A DNA stretch of 64,000 bases from Gordionus sp. m RMFG-2023 (lineage: Eukaryota > Nematomorpha > Gordioida > Chordodea > Parachordodidae): contig NC_088779.1 of assembly GCF_954871325.1 (NCBI RefSeq), positions 19,966,846 through 20,030,845 on the forward strand. The letters are read 5' to 3'. The notes beneath the pieces are model-generated. The model was not told where the DNA came from. It ran no database searches and saw nothing but the letters and a program-made list of their open reading frames with translations. Within the stretch, counting starts at the first letter, position 1. Each line of letters opens with the position of its first letter. Of this stretch, positions 1 to 27,140 are shown piece after piece. The position numbers and the translations under genes are program-made.

Positions 1-57
1 GTGAGTTTTATTTTACTATAAATAAATGGGCAATGTTTTATAAAATTTACGATTAAT

Positions 58-14477
<14,420 letters not shown>

Positions 14478-14538
14478 TTTATTTAAACCCTAATTATATA
14501 GAATATTGATATTTATTTTTTTTAGTAATGTATATAAA

Positions 14539-14626
14539 AATAAATCTACATCGTGTATGCATGTTATATTATTCGTTTTTATTTATAATTCTTTTAAATG
14601 TAATATAAATTTTACTATATAATAAA
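14539..14626 (+). terminator. Poly(A) signals of the PP4R3 gene
   Basis: Two AATAAA hexamers at 14539-14544 and 14621-14626 lie 62 and 144 bp after the PP4R3 stop codon. Either could direct 3' end formation; in sequence this AT-rich such hexamers also occur by chance. Confidence 0.4.
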
Positions 14627-15690
14627 AAAATTTCGAATTGATTTTAATGAAGCTTCAAGTAGGATTCCATTAACATAATCAAAAAAAATGGGTCCATAAA
14701 TCTTTACAAATAGAACTTTCTCCGACTCTTTTCCATTTGATGACGCTATGATTATAAAAAAAGTATTATACAAATAGACTATAAAATTTTTAAATTGACC
14801 GACTTTTATCAGAATGGCGCATAAAAAAATTAATTTATGAATGAATTAATACTAATATTAGATCATTAAAAGTAAAAAAATGTATTGATTATAAAGATAT
14901 ATTTTAAGGATTAGTTATTTTTTAAAAATATGTTTCTCCAAAAATCTGCAATATATAATGACAAATTTGACAATCTAGATATGTAGTTTGAAAAAAAATA
15001 CTTTGAGCGACCATTCGTAATCGCCGTGATTAGGATCAAATAAACCGCGTTGTAGAAATTGGAGTCGCAAAGTAAATCTCGGGCCTAACTCCTGCAAAGC
15101 AACTTTTTCGCCATTTTTAAATTGATATCTTTAAAAAATATTTGTAAAATTGTTATCCTTGTTGGTTATATTTTTAAATATAAATAGATGACAGATAAGT
15201 TTGCTTAATTAACCGCCATAATTTGAAAATAAAATATAATTACATAAAATTTTAGATAATAATTTTTTTTTTAAAGTTACGGATTCTAACTCCACTTCTG
15301 ATTAAAAATTGCGAGTTCAAAATATTGTCTATATTTTAAAAAAAACCTGGCAGGTTTTTTATTTTAATTTTAAGACAGTTAATAGATAGCCTATATTTTA
15401 CCAAAACTATGTCAATTTTAGCTTATATTTCCTAAAATAATAGGTGTCAAAATAAATTTATAAGTTTTTTTTTATTATTAAAAAAATATTTAAAATAAAG
15501 GTCATATAAAAAAACAATCAACAGCTTCAGTATAAATTTTATCATATGGAGTGTATTCCATTCCACGTTTAGGAAAGTTTTTTTAAACGATTTTTTTTAT
15601 AAGATACTTTTTATTTATTTAAAAAAATGATAAAACACTAAAATATTAAAACATGTATATAAAAAAATGTAAAATTACTAAGTAAATATA
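14627..15690. other. AT-rich intergenic stretch, nothing recognised
   Basis: No coding exon, repeat end or RNA gene can be supported here on either strand. Confidence 0.5.
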
Positions 15691-15696
15691 TATATT

Positions 15697-17239
15697 AAGG
15701 CTCTAAAAAGAGCTTAATTTAATAATGAATATGTACCTAAAAAACAAAGGGTAATTGGGCTAGGTGCCAATTAAAGTCTGATAATGAAAGGTTGAGAATC
15801 CTTTATATAAAGGTCTTTAGGCGAATATTGTGTTGAATGAAAAATTTTGAGTAGGTGAATGAGGAGGATGAATGGAAGAGATGTGAGACTTTAGGAAGAT
15901 ATAAACACTTTTTTAATAAGTAAAAAAGCTGGTGCGATGGAATGTGGTTGATGAACTTTTCCAAGTTTTGCATCTCAGAAAAGGTTTCATCGATAATTTT
16001 TTAGGATATATTATTATTATTAAGTAATGGGGAGCCCAAGAGCTGGATCTCTTCTTTTTCGATAATAGTGTAACCTTTAAATAAATCTAAGGGAATATCA
16101 AGGTTGAGGAAGCATATTTCAGTTTTAGTTTTGTTTAATTCTAAACCAATTTTAGAGCATTCTCTTTTGAGGTGGTTAAGGGCTTTGCTAATTTGATGTG
16201 AATTACCACAAAGGGTGCCATCATCTAGGCACCATAGGTTAAGGTCTAGATCAAAATCATATTTAAGATCTTTCATCATATTGTCTTATAGCTAAGCAGA
16301 AAAGAATAGGGCCGAGGGGGTCGCCCTCTTGTACTCCCTCTTCGGAATATATAACGCTACCATTAGAAATAAAGGGAGTGCTATTGTTATAGCAGATGTC
16401 TACGAAGCGCGAGTAATGAGGGAAATTGTCGTAAAAAGATTCAAGTGCGAGGAACGTGATATTGTATTGAAAGCATTTTAAAAATCGATTTTGCATAAAA
16501 CGGAGCTTATCGGTGGATGTTGAAGGTAGATTCATAGGTTGTTAGAGGCTATATATACGCCTCCTTTATTTCCGCATCCTAATTGGTATTTGGCAAGCAG
16601 GGATCGGATTTTATTTTTTTGGCATTAATTTTAGTTATCAGGCGTCTGAAAAATGAACCTATTACGATTGGGCGGATGCCTCCATTAGGTTTTTCAAAAG
16701 CAATCAAGTTAGCCCCAAATATAATTTGATGAGCTAATGTGGGAATATCTTTAGTAGTTATATTATTAAGGAAGGTGGTAAGTGAGTTAAAAAAATTGTT
16801 GGAATTATGAGATTTTAGAAATGTTTAGAAGTAAGATGGTCTATAGCCATCCTGGCCTGCTGCTGAAAATTTATTAAATTCGCTTATTGTTTCGCGAATA
16901 TCTTGATTTGTAATTATGAAAGGAAGGATATTGAGCGGTGGGTTTGGTAAGCTAGTATAAGAGGCATGTGGATGAAAGGATTAAGTTATCAAGTGTCACG
17001 TCGTTAGATGGGGCGAGTTTTGTTTGTGAAGAGATTAATTTTTGTACACCGCATATGTTGCCTCCATTTATTTTTTTGGATATTTTGTTGCAGGTATTAC
17101 TGAAACTTTCATTAGAATTATTGGGATTTTTAAGGTATTCTATTCTTAAACAAAAACTTTAACTAGAAATTTTTAAACACAATTATGCTTGTTTTTTTGG
17201 TACATATTCATTATTAAATTAAGCTCTTTTTAGAGCCTT
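15697..17239 (-). mobile_element. Reverse transcriptase remnant closed by perfect inverted repeats
   Basis: The two ends are a near-perfect 50-bp inverted repeat (15697-15747 and 17190-17239; the first 41 bp match exactly). Each end contains a palindrome, GCTCTAAAAAGAGC, that can fold into a hairpin. Between them, on the minus strand, lie reverse transcriptase motifs in order: AGQDGYRP near 16850, GGIRPIVIGS near 16670, GVQEGDPLGP near 16310, LDDGTLCG near 16210 and GLELNKTKTE near 16130. This is the RT group with a DPLGP and a DDGT motif that is common in invertebrate genomes and is closer to non-LTR than to LTR enzymes; I cannot name the family. The element is broken and old enough to have several interruptions. 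No target duplication is evident. Confidence 0.75.
16001..16535 (-). pseudogene. RT palm region of the inverted-repeat element
   Basis: Two overlapping minus-strand open stretches carry the RT palm: the first has the finger/palm part with FCLAIRQ after GVQEGDPLGP, the second has LDDGT in place of the YxDD motif and a following LNKTKTEICFLN thumb-side motif. They sit in different frames and are treated as a remnant. Confidence 0.75.
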
Positions 17240-17458
17240 CGATGCTTATAATATATATATTTATTTTAAACGATTAAATTCAAATAACAATGTCGAGTAC
17301 ACAAAAAGTTAGAAAGCACTGTCAAAGTTAGGCATAAAAAATCGATCTTTTCATTTTAATATCTAAATTTTGGAAAATATCATAATTCTCTTATAAAATT
17401 AAAAAAAAAGATATCATTTTTTAAATTGTATTGCATTATTCTAAAATTTCACAGCTCG

Positions 17459-17563
17459 TTCCAAACGGGTTTTGGGCCGGGCCTATTAAAAAAAAAAATT
17501 TTAGGCTTAAATTTTTAAATATGATATTACATTTTGTCAAATTAGGGTAGATGCAGATAACTA
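17459..17563. repeat. Truncated hAT-derived repeat, right end only
   Basis: The right end GATGCAGATAACTA and an internal match (AAATATGATATTACATTTTG) are shared with the complete copy at 56029-56402. The left end is missing. Confidence 0.6.
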
Positions 17564-17906
17564 GTTCATAACCCTGATTCTAACAAGCTAATATATTTTT
17601 TTTATAGAATATTAAATAATTTTCCACTACATTGATATCCCTTTAATACAATTAACAATCATGCCAAAAATTGAAACAATGAAATACAAAATAAATCAAG
17701 AATTTTTTTATCTATTAAGTAATGATTAGTGTTGGGTAATCGGTTAAAAACTACGCCTAAGCCTAATTAAGCTTAGCTATAAGGCTATTGCTAAATTAGT
17801 CGAAAATTATGCATCGGCTAATCGTCCGTCAGCATTCCGTAAGATATGCCTAGCATTAATTATTTATTTTTAGTAAAATAATTTATTTTATTTATATGAT
17901 CTTTTT

Positions 17907-18561
17907 TAGTGCTGTAAACATTTCCAAAAAAATCGAACGCGTTCAACGTTCATTAACAAGAATCGAACGCGTTCACGTTTAAGTTCATGTTCAAAAAAAG
18001 GAACACGTTCACGTTCATAAAACCGTTCAAAATTTTATGATAAATTTTTTTTAAATTTAATTTATAAAAACTTATATTTTTTAATATTAAAAAATAATAT
18101 AGTTTTATTTTGATAATATAATATAATATAGCGAATAAAAAGATATTTTTATTTATAAAAATTTTTCTTATTGAATTTTAATAACAATTGTTTTCAAAAT
18201 ATTTATCTGATAGATAGGAACACTTGGCAGTTAATCTGATTTTGGATTTTCAGAATCAGATGATGAGGATTAAATAATAATATCCATGCTTATGCTAATC
18301 TATTAAATTAAAATATATACAATAATATTCAAATTAATAAACTATGTGTTAAAAAAATTGAAAAAGAAATAATTAAAAAATATAAATAATACATTTTTTT
18401 AAATAATTCGGAAATATTAAATTTTTCAAATATTGAACGCGTTCGTCATAAAAAAGGAACGCGTTCACGTTCTAAGTTCGTCAAAAATAAAAGGAACGCC
18501 GTTCATCATTTTTTTTCAAAAAAACGAACTTCGTTCACGAACGCGTTCATTTACAACACTA
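17907..18561. mobile_element. Non-autonomous hAT inserted in the left arm of the fold-back element
   Basis: Ends TAGTGCTGTAAACATTTCC and, reversed, TAGTGTTGTAAATGAACGC, with many GAACGCGTTC motifs near both ends. Flanks ATCTTTTT and ATGTTTTT agree in 7 of 8 positions. The right arm of the host element lacks this piece, so it landed after the fold-back was formed. Confidence 0.75.
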
Positions 18562-18904
18562 ATGTTTTTTAATAAAAAAAAATGATATGCGCCTATTGTA
18601 AATATTATTTTTGTTACATGGTGATTTTCATGCTCAAAATTTTAAGTAAAAAATATTTTTTGAACAAAAAGATTTTTGCATATTTTGATTTGATAAGTAT
18701 TTTAAATCTTCTAAATAAATCTTTTTCGAGGAATTCTTTTGTGAATTTTATTTTAAATAAACAATCTTATTAGGTGAAATCTCTTATAATTTTTATTTAA
18801 CATTTTTGTAAAATTATCTATTTTTTAAGTATATTAAAAGAGGTGGTTTTTTCTAAATATTTTTTTATGTTATTTTATATGATCTCTTTTATGATAATAT
18901 TTAA

Positions 18905-20790
18905 ATGTGACAATTGTCATATTTATTTTTTAAGATTTTTTTGACACAAAAGGGTAAAAATATAATTTATATTGTAAAGATGAATGAAGATGTTTGGAAG
19001 AATGATAATTATCATATTCGGTATTTTTAAACATATTAGATTTTTTTGACGCTAATGGGCCAAAATATGTATTTTTAAAGTTTTTTGACGTAAATGGGCT
19101 AAAAAGTATTTCTATCAAGTTTAAATAAAACTTCAATAAGGATGCACCCCAGATAAATGACAATTATCATAATCATTATTTTTAAAGGTTTTTGACGCAA
19201 ATAAGTAAAAATATATGTTAAATTAAAATTTCATGAATATGTACCATAGAAAAGTGACAATTGTCATAATTGTTATTCCTAAAGTTTATTGATCTTTTTT
19301 GACGAAAATGGATTAAAATAAGTATTGATAACATGTTTAAATAAAAGTTTAGTGAAGATGTACCCTAAACAATTGTCTTATTGTTATTTTTAAAGTTTTT
19401 TTGATACAAATGGGTTATAAAATATAGATTGAAATCTATTTTTACCCTATGTTTATAAAATTCAAAATCTTAAGATAAAGATGTTGATTGTATCATATTG
19501 ATAAATAATATTTATAAGGGTTTTAAGTTCTTTTCATAAAAATCTTATCCTGAATTAAGACTCAGAACGATTTCTCTGTGAGTATATAAAATTTTGGCTA
19601 ACTGTGAATGTAGGGTTTTACATTTTAATAGATGTGGAATTAAATTAATTAATTAAAGGTATAAGATTGTGAATCCATATCATAAAAGTTTAGAATTTAA
19701 CATGAGTTACAACCCTCTTTAGTAATCACTTTGCATATTTTTATCAAATTTTAAGCTGGATAAAAGGGACCATTATGAGCATGAAAATTTACATTTGTTT
19801 TCTTGTTTTGCCAAATGGTACCAACACCTTTCTCAAAAAAATAAGAAGGTTAAAAAACGAAGATTGTGATAATTGGCACTTTTCTGAATTATTTCAATAA
19901 AATTTAAAACAATACCTTTTTTAAATGATTTCTAAAAAAATATTGGAAATGTTTAAAAATAACGATTATGAGAATTGTCACTTATTTAGGGTATATCTTT
20001 AATGAAGTTTTATGTTAACAATAATTATTTTAGCCCATTTACGTCATAAAAATTTTAAAAACTTTAATAATATCGATTATGAGAATTGTCACTTCTCTAT
20101 GGTATATCATCACTAAATTTATAATTTAACATGTTTACAATCTATATTTTTACCCATTTGCGTCAAAAAAATTCAAATGACAATTGTCATTTATCTAGGG
20201 TACATCTTCACTGAAGTTTTATTTAAACATGTTAGATACTTATTTTAGCCCATTTGCGTTAAAAAAAATTTAAAAAACTCTAAAAATAACGATTATGATA
20301 ATTGTCACTTATCTATGGTACATCATCACTAAAGTTTTCAATTTAACATGTAAACAATCTATATTTTTTCCCATGTACATCAAAAAAATTTAAAAAACTC
20401 TTAAAATAATGATTATGAGTCACTTTTCTATGGTACATCTTCATGAAATTTTAATTTAACATGTTTACAATATATATATTTTTACCCATTTGCGTCAAAA
20501 AAATTCAAAAAACTTTAGAAATAACGATTATGGCAATTGTCACTTTTATATGGTATATCTTAATTGAAATTTTAATTTAACATGTTAAAAATACATATAA
20601 TCTGGCCATTAGCGTCAAAAAATTTAATATGTTTAAAAATACCAATTATGATAATTGTCATTTTTCCAAGGAACATCTTCATTGAATTTATTATTTAACA
20701 TCTTTACAATATAAATTATATTTTTATCCTTTTATGTCAAAAAATTTCAAAAATCCTAAAAAATAATGAATATGACAATTGTCACATTAA
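18905..20790. repeat. Tandem array with recurring GACAATTGTC palindrome
   Basis: In the right half eight units begin near 19975, 20071, 20178, 20293, 20412, 20527, 20645 and 20770, so the period is about 96-125 bp. Each has a palindrome-like core (GACAATTGTC or variants), a TATGGTACATCTTCA-like stretch and a CCCATTTGCGTCAAAAA stretch. The left half carries the same units inverted (cores near 18908, 19004, 19158, 19255, 19366). Confidence 0.85.
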
Positions 20791-21339
20791 AAGTGTATCA
20801 TTAAAATTTATAATAAAATTCACAAAAGAATTCCTCAAAAAAGATTTATTTACAAAGAAGATTTAAAATTCATCAAATCAAAATATGTTCAAAAATCCTT
20901 TTGAATTTCAAAAAATATTTTTTGCTTAAAATTTTGGGCGTGAAAATCACTAATAAATTGTAAAAATAATATGACAATAACAGCATATCATTTTTTAATA
21001 TTAAAAAAACAAAATTAATAAATATATTTTCATTTCATAATATAATATAATAATTTAAATAAAAAATATTAAATATAGTTTATTTATTGATAATAATAAA
21101 ATTTAACATTAATTATAAATAAATAAATTATTTTACTAAAAATAAATAATAATTAATACTAGGCATATCTTAAGGAACGCTGACGGACGATTAGCGGATG
21201 CATAATTTTCTACTAATTTAGTTTAGCCGATTTTTAGGCTAAGCCTAATTAGGTATAGCCGATTTTTTCACCTAAAATCTCGGCAAAGCCTTTTTATATA
21301 GGCTAAAATTAGCTCATTACGCAACATTAGTTATGATTA

Positions 21340-24120
21340 CTAGTACCATTAGTATTTTTCATACAAATTATTAAATTCTAAAATAATCTGTCATTGTTAG
21401 GTATCTAAGTAAACCGATCTCTATATTTTTTTATTCAGTTTATTTTATAGTTAGCAAATAAAAATCATTCGATTTAAATCACCCCGATTTTTATAATAGC
21501 TTGGCTGGGAAATTGTTCTAATATATCACTCGATATGTTTTTTTGTAAAATCTCGGAATTTTTTTTATTGTATTAATTATAATAATGTGACTTTACTGGT
21601 AAGGAGTAATACTGAGAATTACAAAAAAATATAAATTGCATAGCGTAAAATATACATGGCATAAAGAATAGAATTAAATCAAAAAAGTATTGCATATAAA
21701 AATAAATAAAAAAATATATACTGGGTAAAAAAAGATTAAAAGTTTAGAATTTTCAATATAATTCTTTTAGTAATGTAGAAATTATATTTATGAATATATG
21801 ATATATTATTTATATATTATGAATTAGTATATTCGTTATTTAGACATGTTTTTAATGTTTATAAATATAATATGTATATGTCGTAACTGTCTAACATTAT
21901 TATTAGAATCATAATTATAATATTTTATATCCTGCCTTATGAATGATTGTTTGTATAATGAATGTTGTATGAATTATACTGTGATATGAATTATCCCATT
22001 TGTTAAAATTCTCATAGGACCTTTAGCCATTTCTTATAAAACATCTTCATAGTTGAGAATGATATCTCGGAATATATTTATAAGGATAGGCCATTAATTC
22101 TTGATTGGGTAGAAGTGGATTTTAGGTTATTTTTCATTTAATTTTTTGAATGTAAAAAATGACCCCTCATTTGTACTTGTGATAGGTAGGTTAACTAATA
22201 TCATCAATAAATTTTTATAATTTATCCTAAGATTTAAAAGCTGTTCAAATATTTTGAACGCCGTAATGGGCTTTTGATGACGATTTGACTAAATTATTGA
22301 TTCGAAATGGAATACAACCTACAATATCCGAAGCTCATATCGTTAATATTTTCTATTATAACTGATTTTTTACTCTTTCGATTTTGGTAAATAAAAATAA
22401 TTATTTTAGTATGACCACCAAATTTTGGGTTATTAATGTATTTAGAAAGATATAAATATTAATATTTTTATAATATTCAAACGTCGATCCTTGGTTACAA
22501 AATCATTTAAAAATAGTCCTACTTTCAATTTATTAGCCAGATTTTTTTGTAAAATCAATTAATTCAGGAAATATGATTTTTATAACATAACCTTCACATA
22601 AATTTTTATTGAAATCAAAAGGGGTGGGATATGAGTGATTTGACATTAAGGTCAAAGAATCGTCTGGCTCAGTTTTAAGGATTCAGCGAGTCCGATATAG
22701 AATTCAATTCTGGCACATCTATAATTAAAACCCTATTATAATCAGGCGACTATGAGGGTCCATATGTGGTCCAATCTGATCAGATTTCGGGGAGAGAGTG
22801 AATTCGGGCCTTAAGGAGATAAATTCCGATTAATTATAAAAAGATACCTGTGGTGTCGAAAAAAGATATAATCTCTTTGGTTATGAAATGTGACGAGCCT
22901 TCTATGAACAAAATCCGGCGTTTGGGGGAATAACACGGCAAACATTTTGCCTATAGTATGGCCGAGCGTTGTCGTAAAATTGTTCAAAACTACCTCCGGT
23001 TGTTCTGGGTATTTCCGACTATTTTTCTACAATATAAAAATAAGAATTAGATTTCATTTAAATTAAAAAATTATTTTATTCAATATGTGATATGAATTTT
23101 AATATCAACCTAAGCACCTGTCCAATTTGATAATCCTAAAGCTAATCATAGCCATATCACCTTTATATTTTAAATGAAATAGCTTTTAATCTTCATATTG
23201 GACAAATTTATTATATTTTATTTTACAAATAATACAGCCCACAATCTAGGTACTCATCTAAAAAGATATAAAAACAAATTTTAGAAAAAGAATATAAAAA
23301 AGTGTAATAAATGGAAAACAACATTCTAAAATTAATTCTTTTTTTAGGACATGAAATTATATCAATTAAAATTTTAATAAAAAATAAATATTATTATTTA
23401 TAGCACAAGAGTTAAAAGCGATTTTTAAAATAATAACTCAAACACCTCTTATATTTATTTTTAAAAATTGTAGCTAGATAAATCACTACTTCATTATCCA
23501 ATTTTTTCTCACCAGTTAGCGTATTACATAATATTATGATGAATTAAATGTTTTTTAAGGTGTAATATAATAAAATTAAAAAAATATATTTTAAATATAA
23601 AATTTGAACAAGTGAAAAATATAATAAAAATTTTCATCCCAATTTATATTTTTCCTTTTTTTCAAATAAAACTAAAAATATAGAATCGATTATCATTTAA
23701 GCCACAGGTTACAAATTTTAATAATTTAATTGAGATTTTATAATATTTACAAATTTCCAATAAAGTGAAGTGTTAATAAATTTTAAACAACTTAATTCAT
23801 TAAGCCATTTTTAAAATTTATTCTCAAAGATTCCTATTGGAGTGTTAATAAATTTTAAACAATTAAATTCATTTACGCTATTTATTTTTAGGAAAATGTA
23901 AGTGAACAAGTCAAGTAAAAATTATAATATTGGATATTGTTAATTTAAAGAATTCTTAACTTAAAAATTGTTAAACAAAGATGTAAGGCACTTTTTGTAA
24001 ACTTTAATATTTTTAACTATATTTTGCCTATAAATAAAATAAAAAATGTATTTTTTTTACCAAATTTATGTCTAGTTTTTTAATTATGATTTAAATATAT
24101 TTTTTTTATCAATTCAAAAA
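21340..24120. other. Gene-free AT-rich stretch
   Basis: No exon or intact element is recognisable. A less AT-rich patch at 22650-23000 contains a short open plus-strand stretch ([15 protein letters not shown] near 22830) that resembles nothing I can name and is probably an old transposon fragment. Confidence 0.4.
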
Positions 24121-24124
24121 TTCT

Positions 24125-24256
24125 TAAAGCTGAGCTGAAACCAGAACCAAACCCGGGTTTGAAAATATTTTCCTGAACCGAACCCACCTATTTATTTTAT
24201 ACCTTAAACCGAACCGAAACCGGGCAAAAATTTTGCCGGGTTCGCATTCCTGGTTT
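24125..24256. repeat. hAT end fragment rich in AACCGAACC
   Basis: The right edge, reversed, reads CCAGGAATGCGAACCCGGC, matching the end type of the element at 7112-8705. Only this end is recognisable. Similar AACCGAACC-rich scraps lie at 43601-43720, 48316-48400 and 57040-57160. Confidence 0.5.
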
Positions 24257-24299
24257 TAAGGGTTAGCATTATCCTCTATTGCAACTCAATAATAGTTTT

Positions 24300-26180
24300 A
24301 TAGTTAAGTTGAATGGCGTCCCTGAATATAAATGGAATGAAAAATAAATTAACTGTTTTTCTAATGATGTTATCGGCGGAAAGGGTAAACATTATTGGAA
24401 TCTGGGAAACTCAATTCTCAAGGGAATAACACAGCCACCTGCAAGATTATATTATAATTAACTCGAATCGAATACTACTTCCAACAACTGGTTAGGTATT
24501 GCATTTCTTATAAATAAACGAATACAAATTTTTTAAATCAAATTCACACCCATCTCGAAAGATGTGGATTTCTCTTCTTAAATACCCACAATAGTAAAGA
24601 TTTACGCCCGCCCCACCCAAAAGCAGAGAGAGAGATTAATTTCATTGATGCAATAATAAATATAATTCACTCTCCTGAATAGATACAATACAAAAATATT
24701 AGGAGACTTAAATACCAAAATCGCGAAAGAGCTGAATACATTAGCAATGTTATCGAGTGCTACCCTATAACAACCAAACTGTGATGATAGCAAGAAAATT
24801 CTGGACTTCTGTCGAAATAAAACTTTAATATCGAAAATACCTCTGGCCACCGCAAAATCAACACATTTACTTTCGTGAGATCTCGCCAGGAATCCCAAAT
24901 GACCTTTTCATCTCCAATATCCACCAGTTCAATGATGTTAAAGCATTAACAAATATAAACTTATCGGATCACAAAAGGCTTATAGCAAAGATAACCGTGA
25001 TAAATATATGGGGGTTTTCTAACAAAACAATCGACGATTCAACACGGAGAAATCTTAAATTTACAAACGCCGGAGGTTTAAAAACAATTCGATCAATCAC
25101 TAAAAATAGTTGCCTATTTAAATATGGTGGAACACTGAACCGTAGAGGAATTTTGAAAACATTTTAAGGAAGGTTTATCAGAATCATTCCATCGCCTGCT
25201 AAGTCATAATAATTTAATACATATATTGAAAAATCCTTATGATAGCATGTATGCTCATTTTAACATAAACAATAATATACCCCCTCTTTCAGAATAAAGA
25301 AAGGAGTAAAACAGGGTTGTACCCTATCATTACTGATAATCAATCTGGTAATAAATAGTGATTAAAGAGACTCACTGTGGCTAATCTAGTCCTAATAGGT
25401 TCAAATAATATCAGGCACTTAGATACCAGAATTATATCTTAAGCTAACAATTTAGTTATCTAAACACCGAGGATACAAAGAATTTGATGAAAATACTCAA
25501 ATCCCTAAGAAATATGGTTGGCCTAAACATTGATTTTAATAAAACCGTCTTCCCCACCTAGTGCACCGACTATTGATATTACAATAGTAATAAGGTAAAG
25601 ATAGTAGGAAAGCCGTAAAGATGAAATAAAAATGAAAATATATAATGCACATGGAAACTAGATTATTTACATTCAATTCCATATCTTTATATTACTTATG
25701 GAGAAGACATATGGGAAATAAATAAAACTAATAGGTTACAATGCTCTATAAACAATTGTCTAAGAATTATCAACGGTATCATTATATCAAATACGAAATT
25801 ATGAGAAATCTCTAATCAAACTCCTATTAATATAAAACATTAAAAAAGAGGATTCAATTCCTTGTGCATATAATTCTTAAATACAACCAAAATTTGGTTT
25901 ACAATTCAATCAAGTAGTTACACTTGTTTAAAGGGAAACAATACAGCAAATACAAAACGTTATGGTTGTATAAGATAACAAAAGATGTAAACGAACTAAA
26001 CATAAATATAAAACAATTCATAATAGTAAATAACAATAAAAAAACTACTCAAGATAAAAAGGAGATATTTCAACACCAATGAATTCCTCAAACCATATTT
26101 TCCATTGACTAGACCACAATGGATAAAAAGTTTTCATTATTTTACATAATTAAATATCAAACTGGATATATATTATATTA
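24300..26180 (+). mobile_element. LINE (non-LTR retrotransposon) remnant
   Basis: The order of parts fits an endonuclease-type LINE. Near 24312 the N-terminal endonuclease start is visible (ASLNINGMKNKL, then NIIGIWETQFS). Near 24955-25060 comes an SDHKRLIAKITV-like segment from the end of the endonuclease region. RT motif GVKQGCTLS lies at 25302-25330, MVGLNIDFNKT near 25510-25550, and YGEDIWEINKTN near 25695-25730. The frame shifts repeatedly and stops are frequent, so it is long dead. No poly(A) tail or target duplication is seen. Confidence 0.8.
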
Positions 26181-26290
26181 CAATTTAACTTAATGTCCAT
26201 AACCCCCCCCCTCCCCTCAAAGAAATTAGGTGTAGTGTAGGCTGTTTGGTCCCCTTCCCTAAAACTCAGGTTACAGACGTTTAAATAACA

Positions 26291-26430
26291 GTCTCTGGAC
26301 TGTTATGCATACGAGTACGTGCAGCTCGCCCAGAAAGATGTAGAGAGCTCCTTATATTGTAAATTCCTTCATTTTAAAAGTCAAATTAGATGGAAATAAG
26401 GAATACTTTAGGATAGCTCTGTTGATTCTT
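26291..26430 (+). repeat. Dispersed repeat with conserved hairpin, copy 1
   Basis: This stretch shares blocks with 44855-45006: a GTACGTGC hairpin followed by CGCCCA, GTGTAGAG-type and GCTCCT blocks, and then AATTAGATGGAAAT. It follows the LINE remnant directly. Identity is unknown; a SINE or a small-RNA pseudogene is possible. Confidence 0.6.
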
Positions 26431-26762
26431 CAACATTATGGGCAAGACGTTTAATCATGTTAATGAAGGTTTGAAAGAATGATAACAAGTAACTCTATTT
26501 TCTAAAAAGACCAATATGGTGTCACTTTTGAAAACACAAAAATGAAATTGATATAAAAAATATTAATAAAAAATGTAAATCGCATGTGAAAAATTAGCTG
26601 GAACTTGGAAAGAAGAACATATTTAATTGATGAATATTTACTTTTTATTTTTACAAATATGTTTTTAAGCGAATGATAAAAAAAGAAAATTTCTATTTAA
26701 TTGTAGGAATATATAAATTCTTTCTTAGCTATGGCATCAATTAATTATTAAGACAAAAATAT

Positions 26763-27140
26763 TAGGGCTGTGCCGATATTATCGGATCGGCGCCGATATT
26801 TAGAAAAATATCGAATCGGGCCGATACATGTAAAAACCGATCCGATCTTTTTACTTTTTTTTTGTTATTTTATGTTATGCATATTTATTTTACATTATTA
26901 TATTATTTTTTTTACCTATTATAATATAATTTTTTTTAAATTAGTTTAAATTGTGGAAATAAAAAAAAATTTAATTAAATACATAATTCGATTTTTTTGC
27001 ATAAAAAATATTGATTTCTTAATTACAATTGGTTCAAATGGGGGTAGTGAAAAATCAATATAAATATCGGATCGGTTTTGAACCAGTATAGGAAAATATC
27101 GGATCGGATTTGTGAAAATAAGTGGATCGGCACAGCCCTA
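26763..27140. mobile_element. Non-autonomous hAT-like inverted-repeat element (378 bp)
   Basis: Perfect terminal inverted repeats TAGGGCTGTGCCGAT, with further ATCGGATCGG motifs near both ends. The flanks (AAAAATAT, AATAATTT) agree only in part. It belongs to the same loose family as 31564-32163. Confidence 0.75.

Larger units (their letters stand above)
17727..21329. mobile_element. 3.6-kb fold-back element made of ~115-bp subrepeats
   Basis: Ends TAGTGTTGGGTAATC and, reversed, TAATGTTGCGTAATG are flanked by a 7-of-8 match target duplication (GTAATGAT 17719-17726, GTTATGAT 21330-21337), as in hAT elements. The arms are inverted copies: 17750-17890 matches 21090-21260 and 18570-18780 matches 20810-21000. 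Inside, the arms consist of degenerate tandem units of about 115 bp on each side of a centre near 19500-19950, each unit with a palindrome of the type GACAATTGTC. No transposase coding is visible, so it is non-autonomous. Confidence 0.8.

Noticed and set aside
18905-20790. CRISPR-like array
   Set aside because: Units are ~115 bp, degenerate, mirrored about a centre and part of a fold-back transposon in a eukaryotic genome; there are no short identical repeats with unique spacers.
22650-23000. Less AT-rich patch that might be an exon
   Set aside because: Only a short open stretch without splice support or a recognisable motif; more likely old transposon debris.
24602-24898. 98-codon minus-strand open frame
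   Set aside because: It lies within the plus-strand LINE remnant and has no recognisable content.
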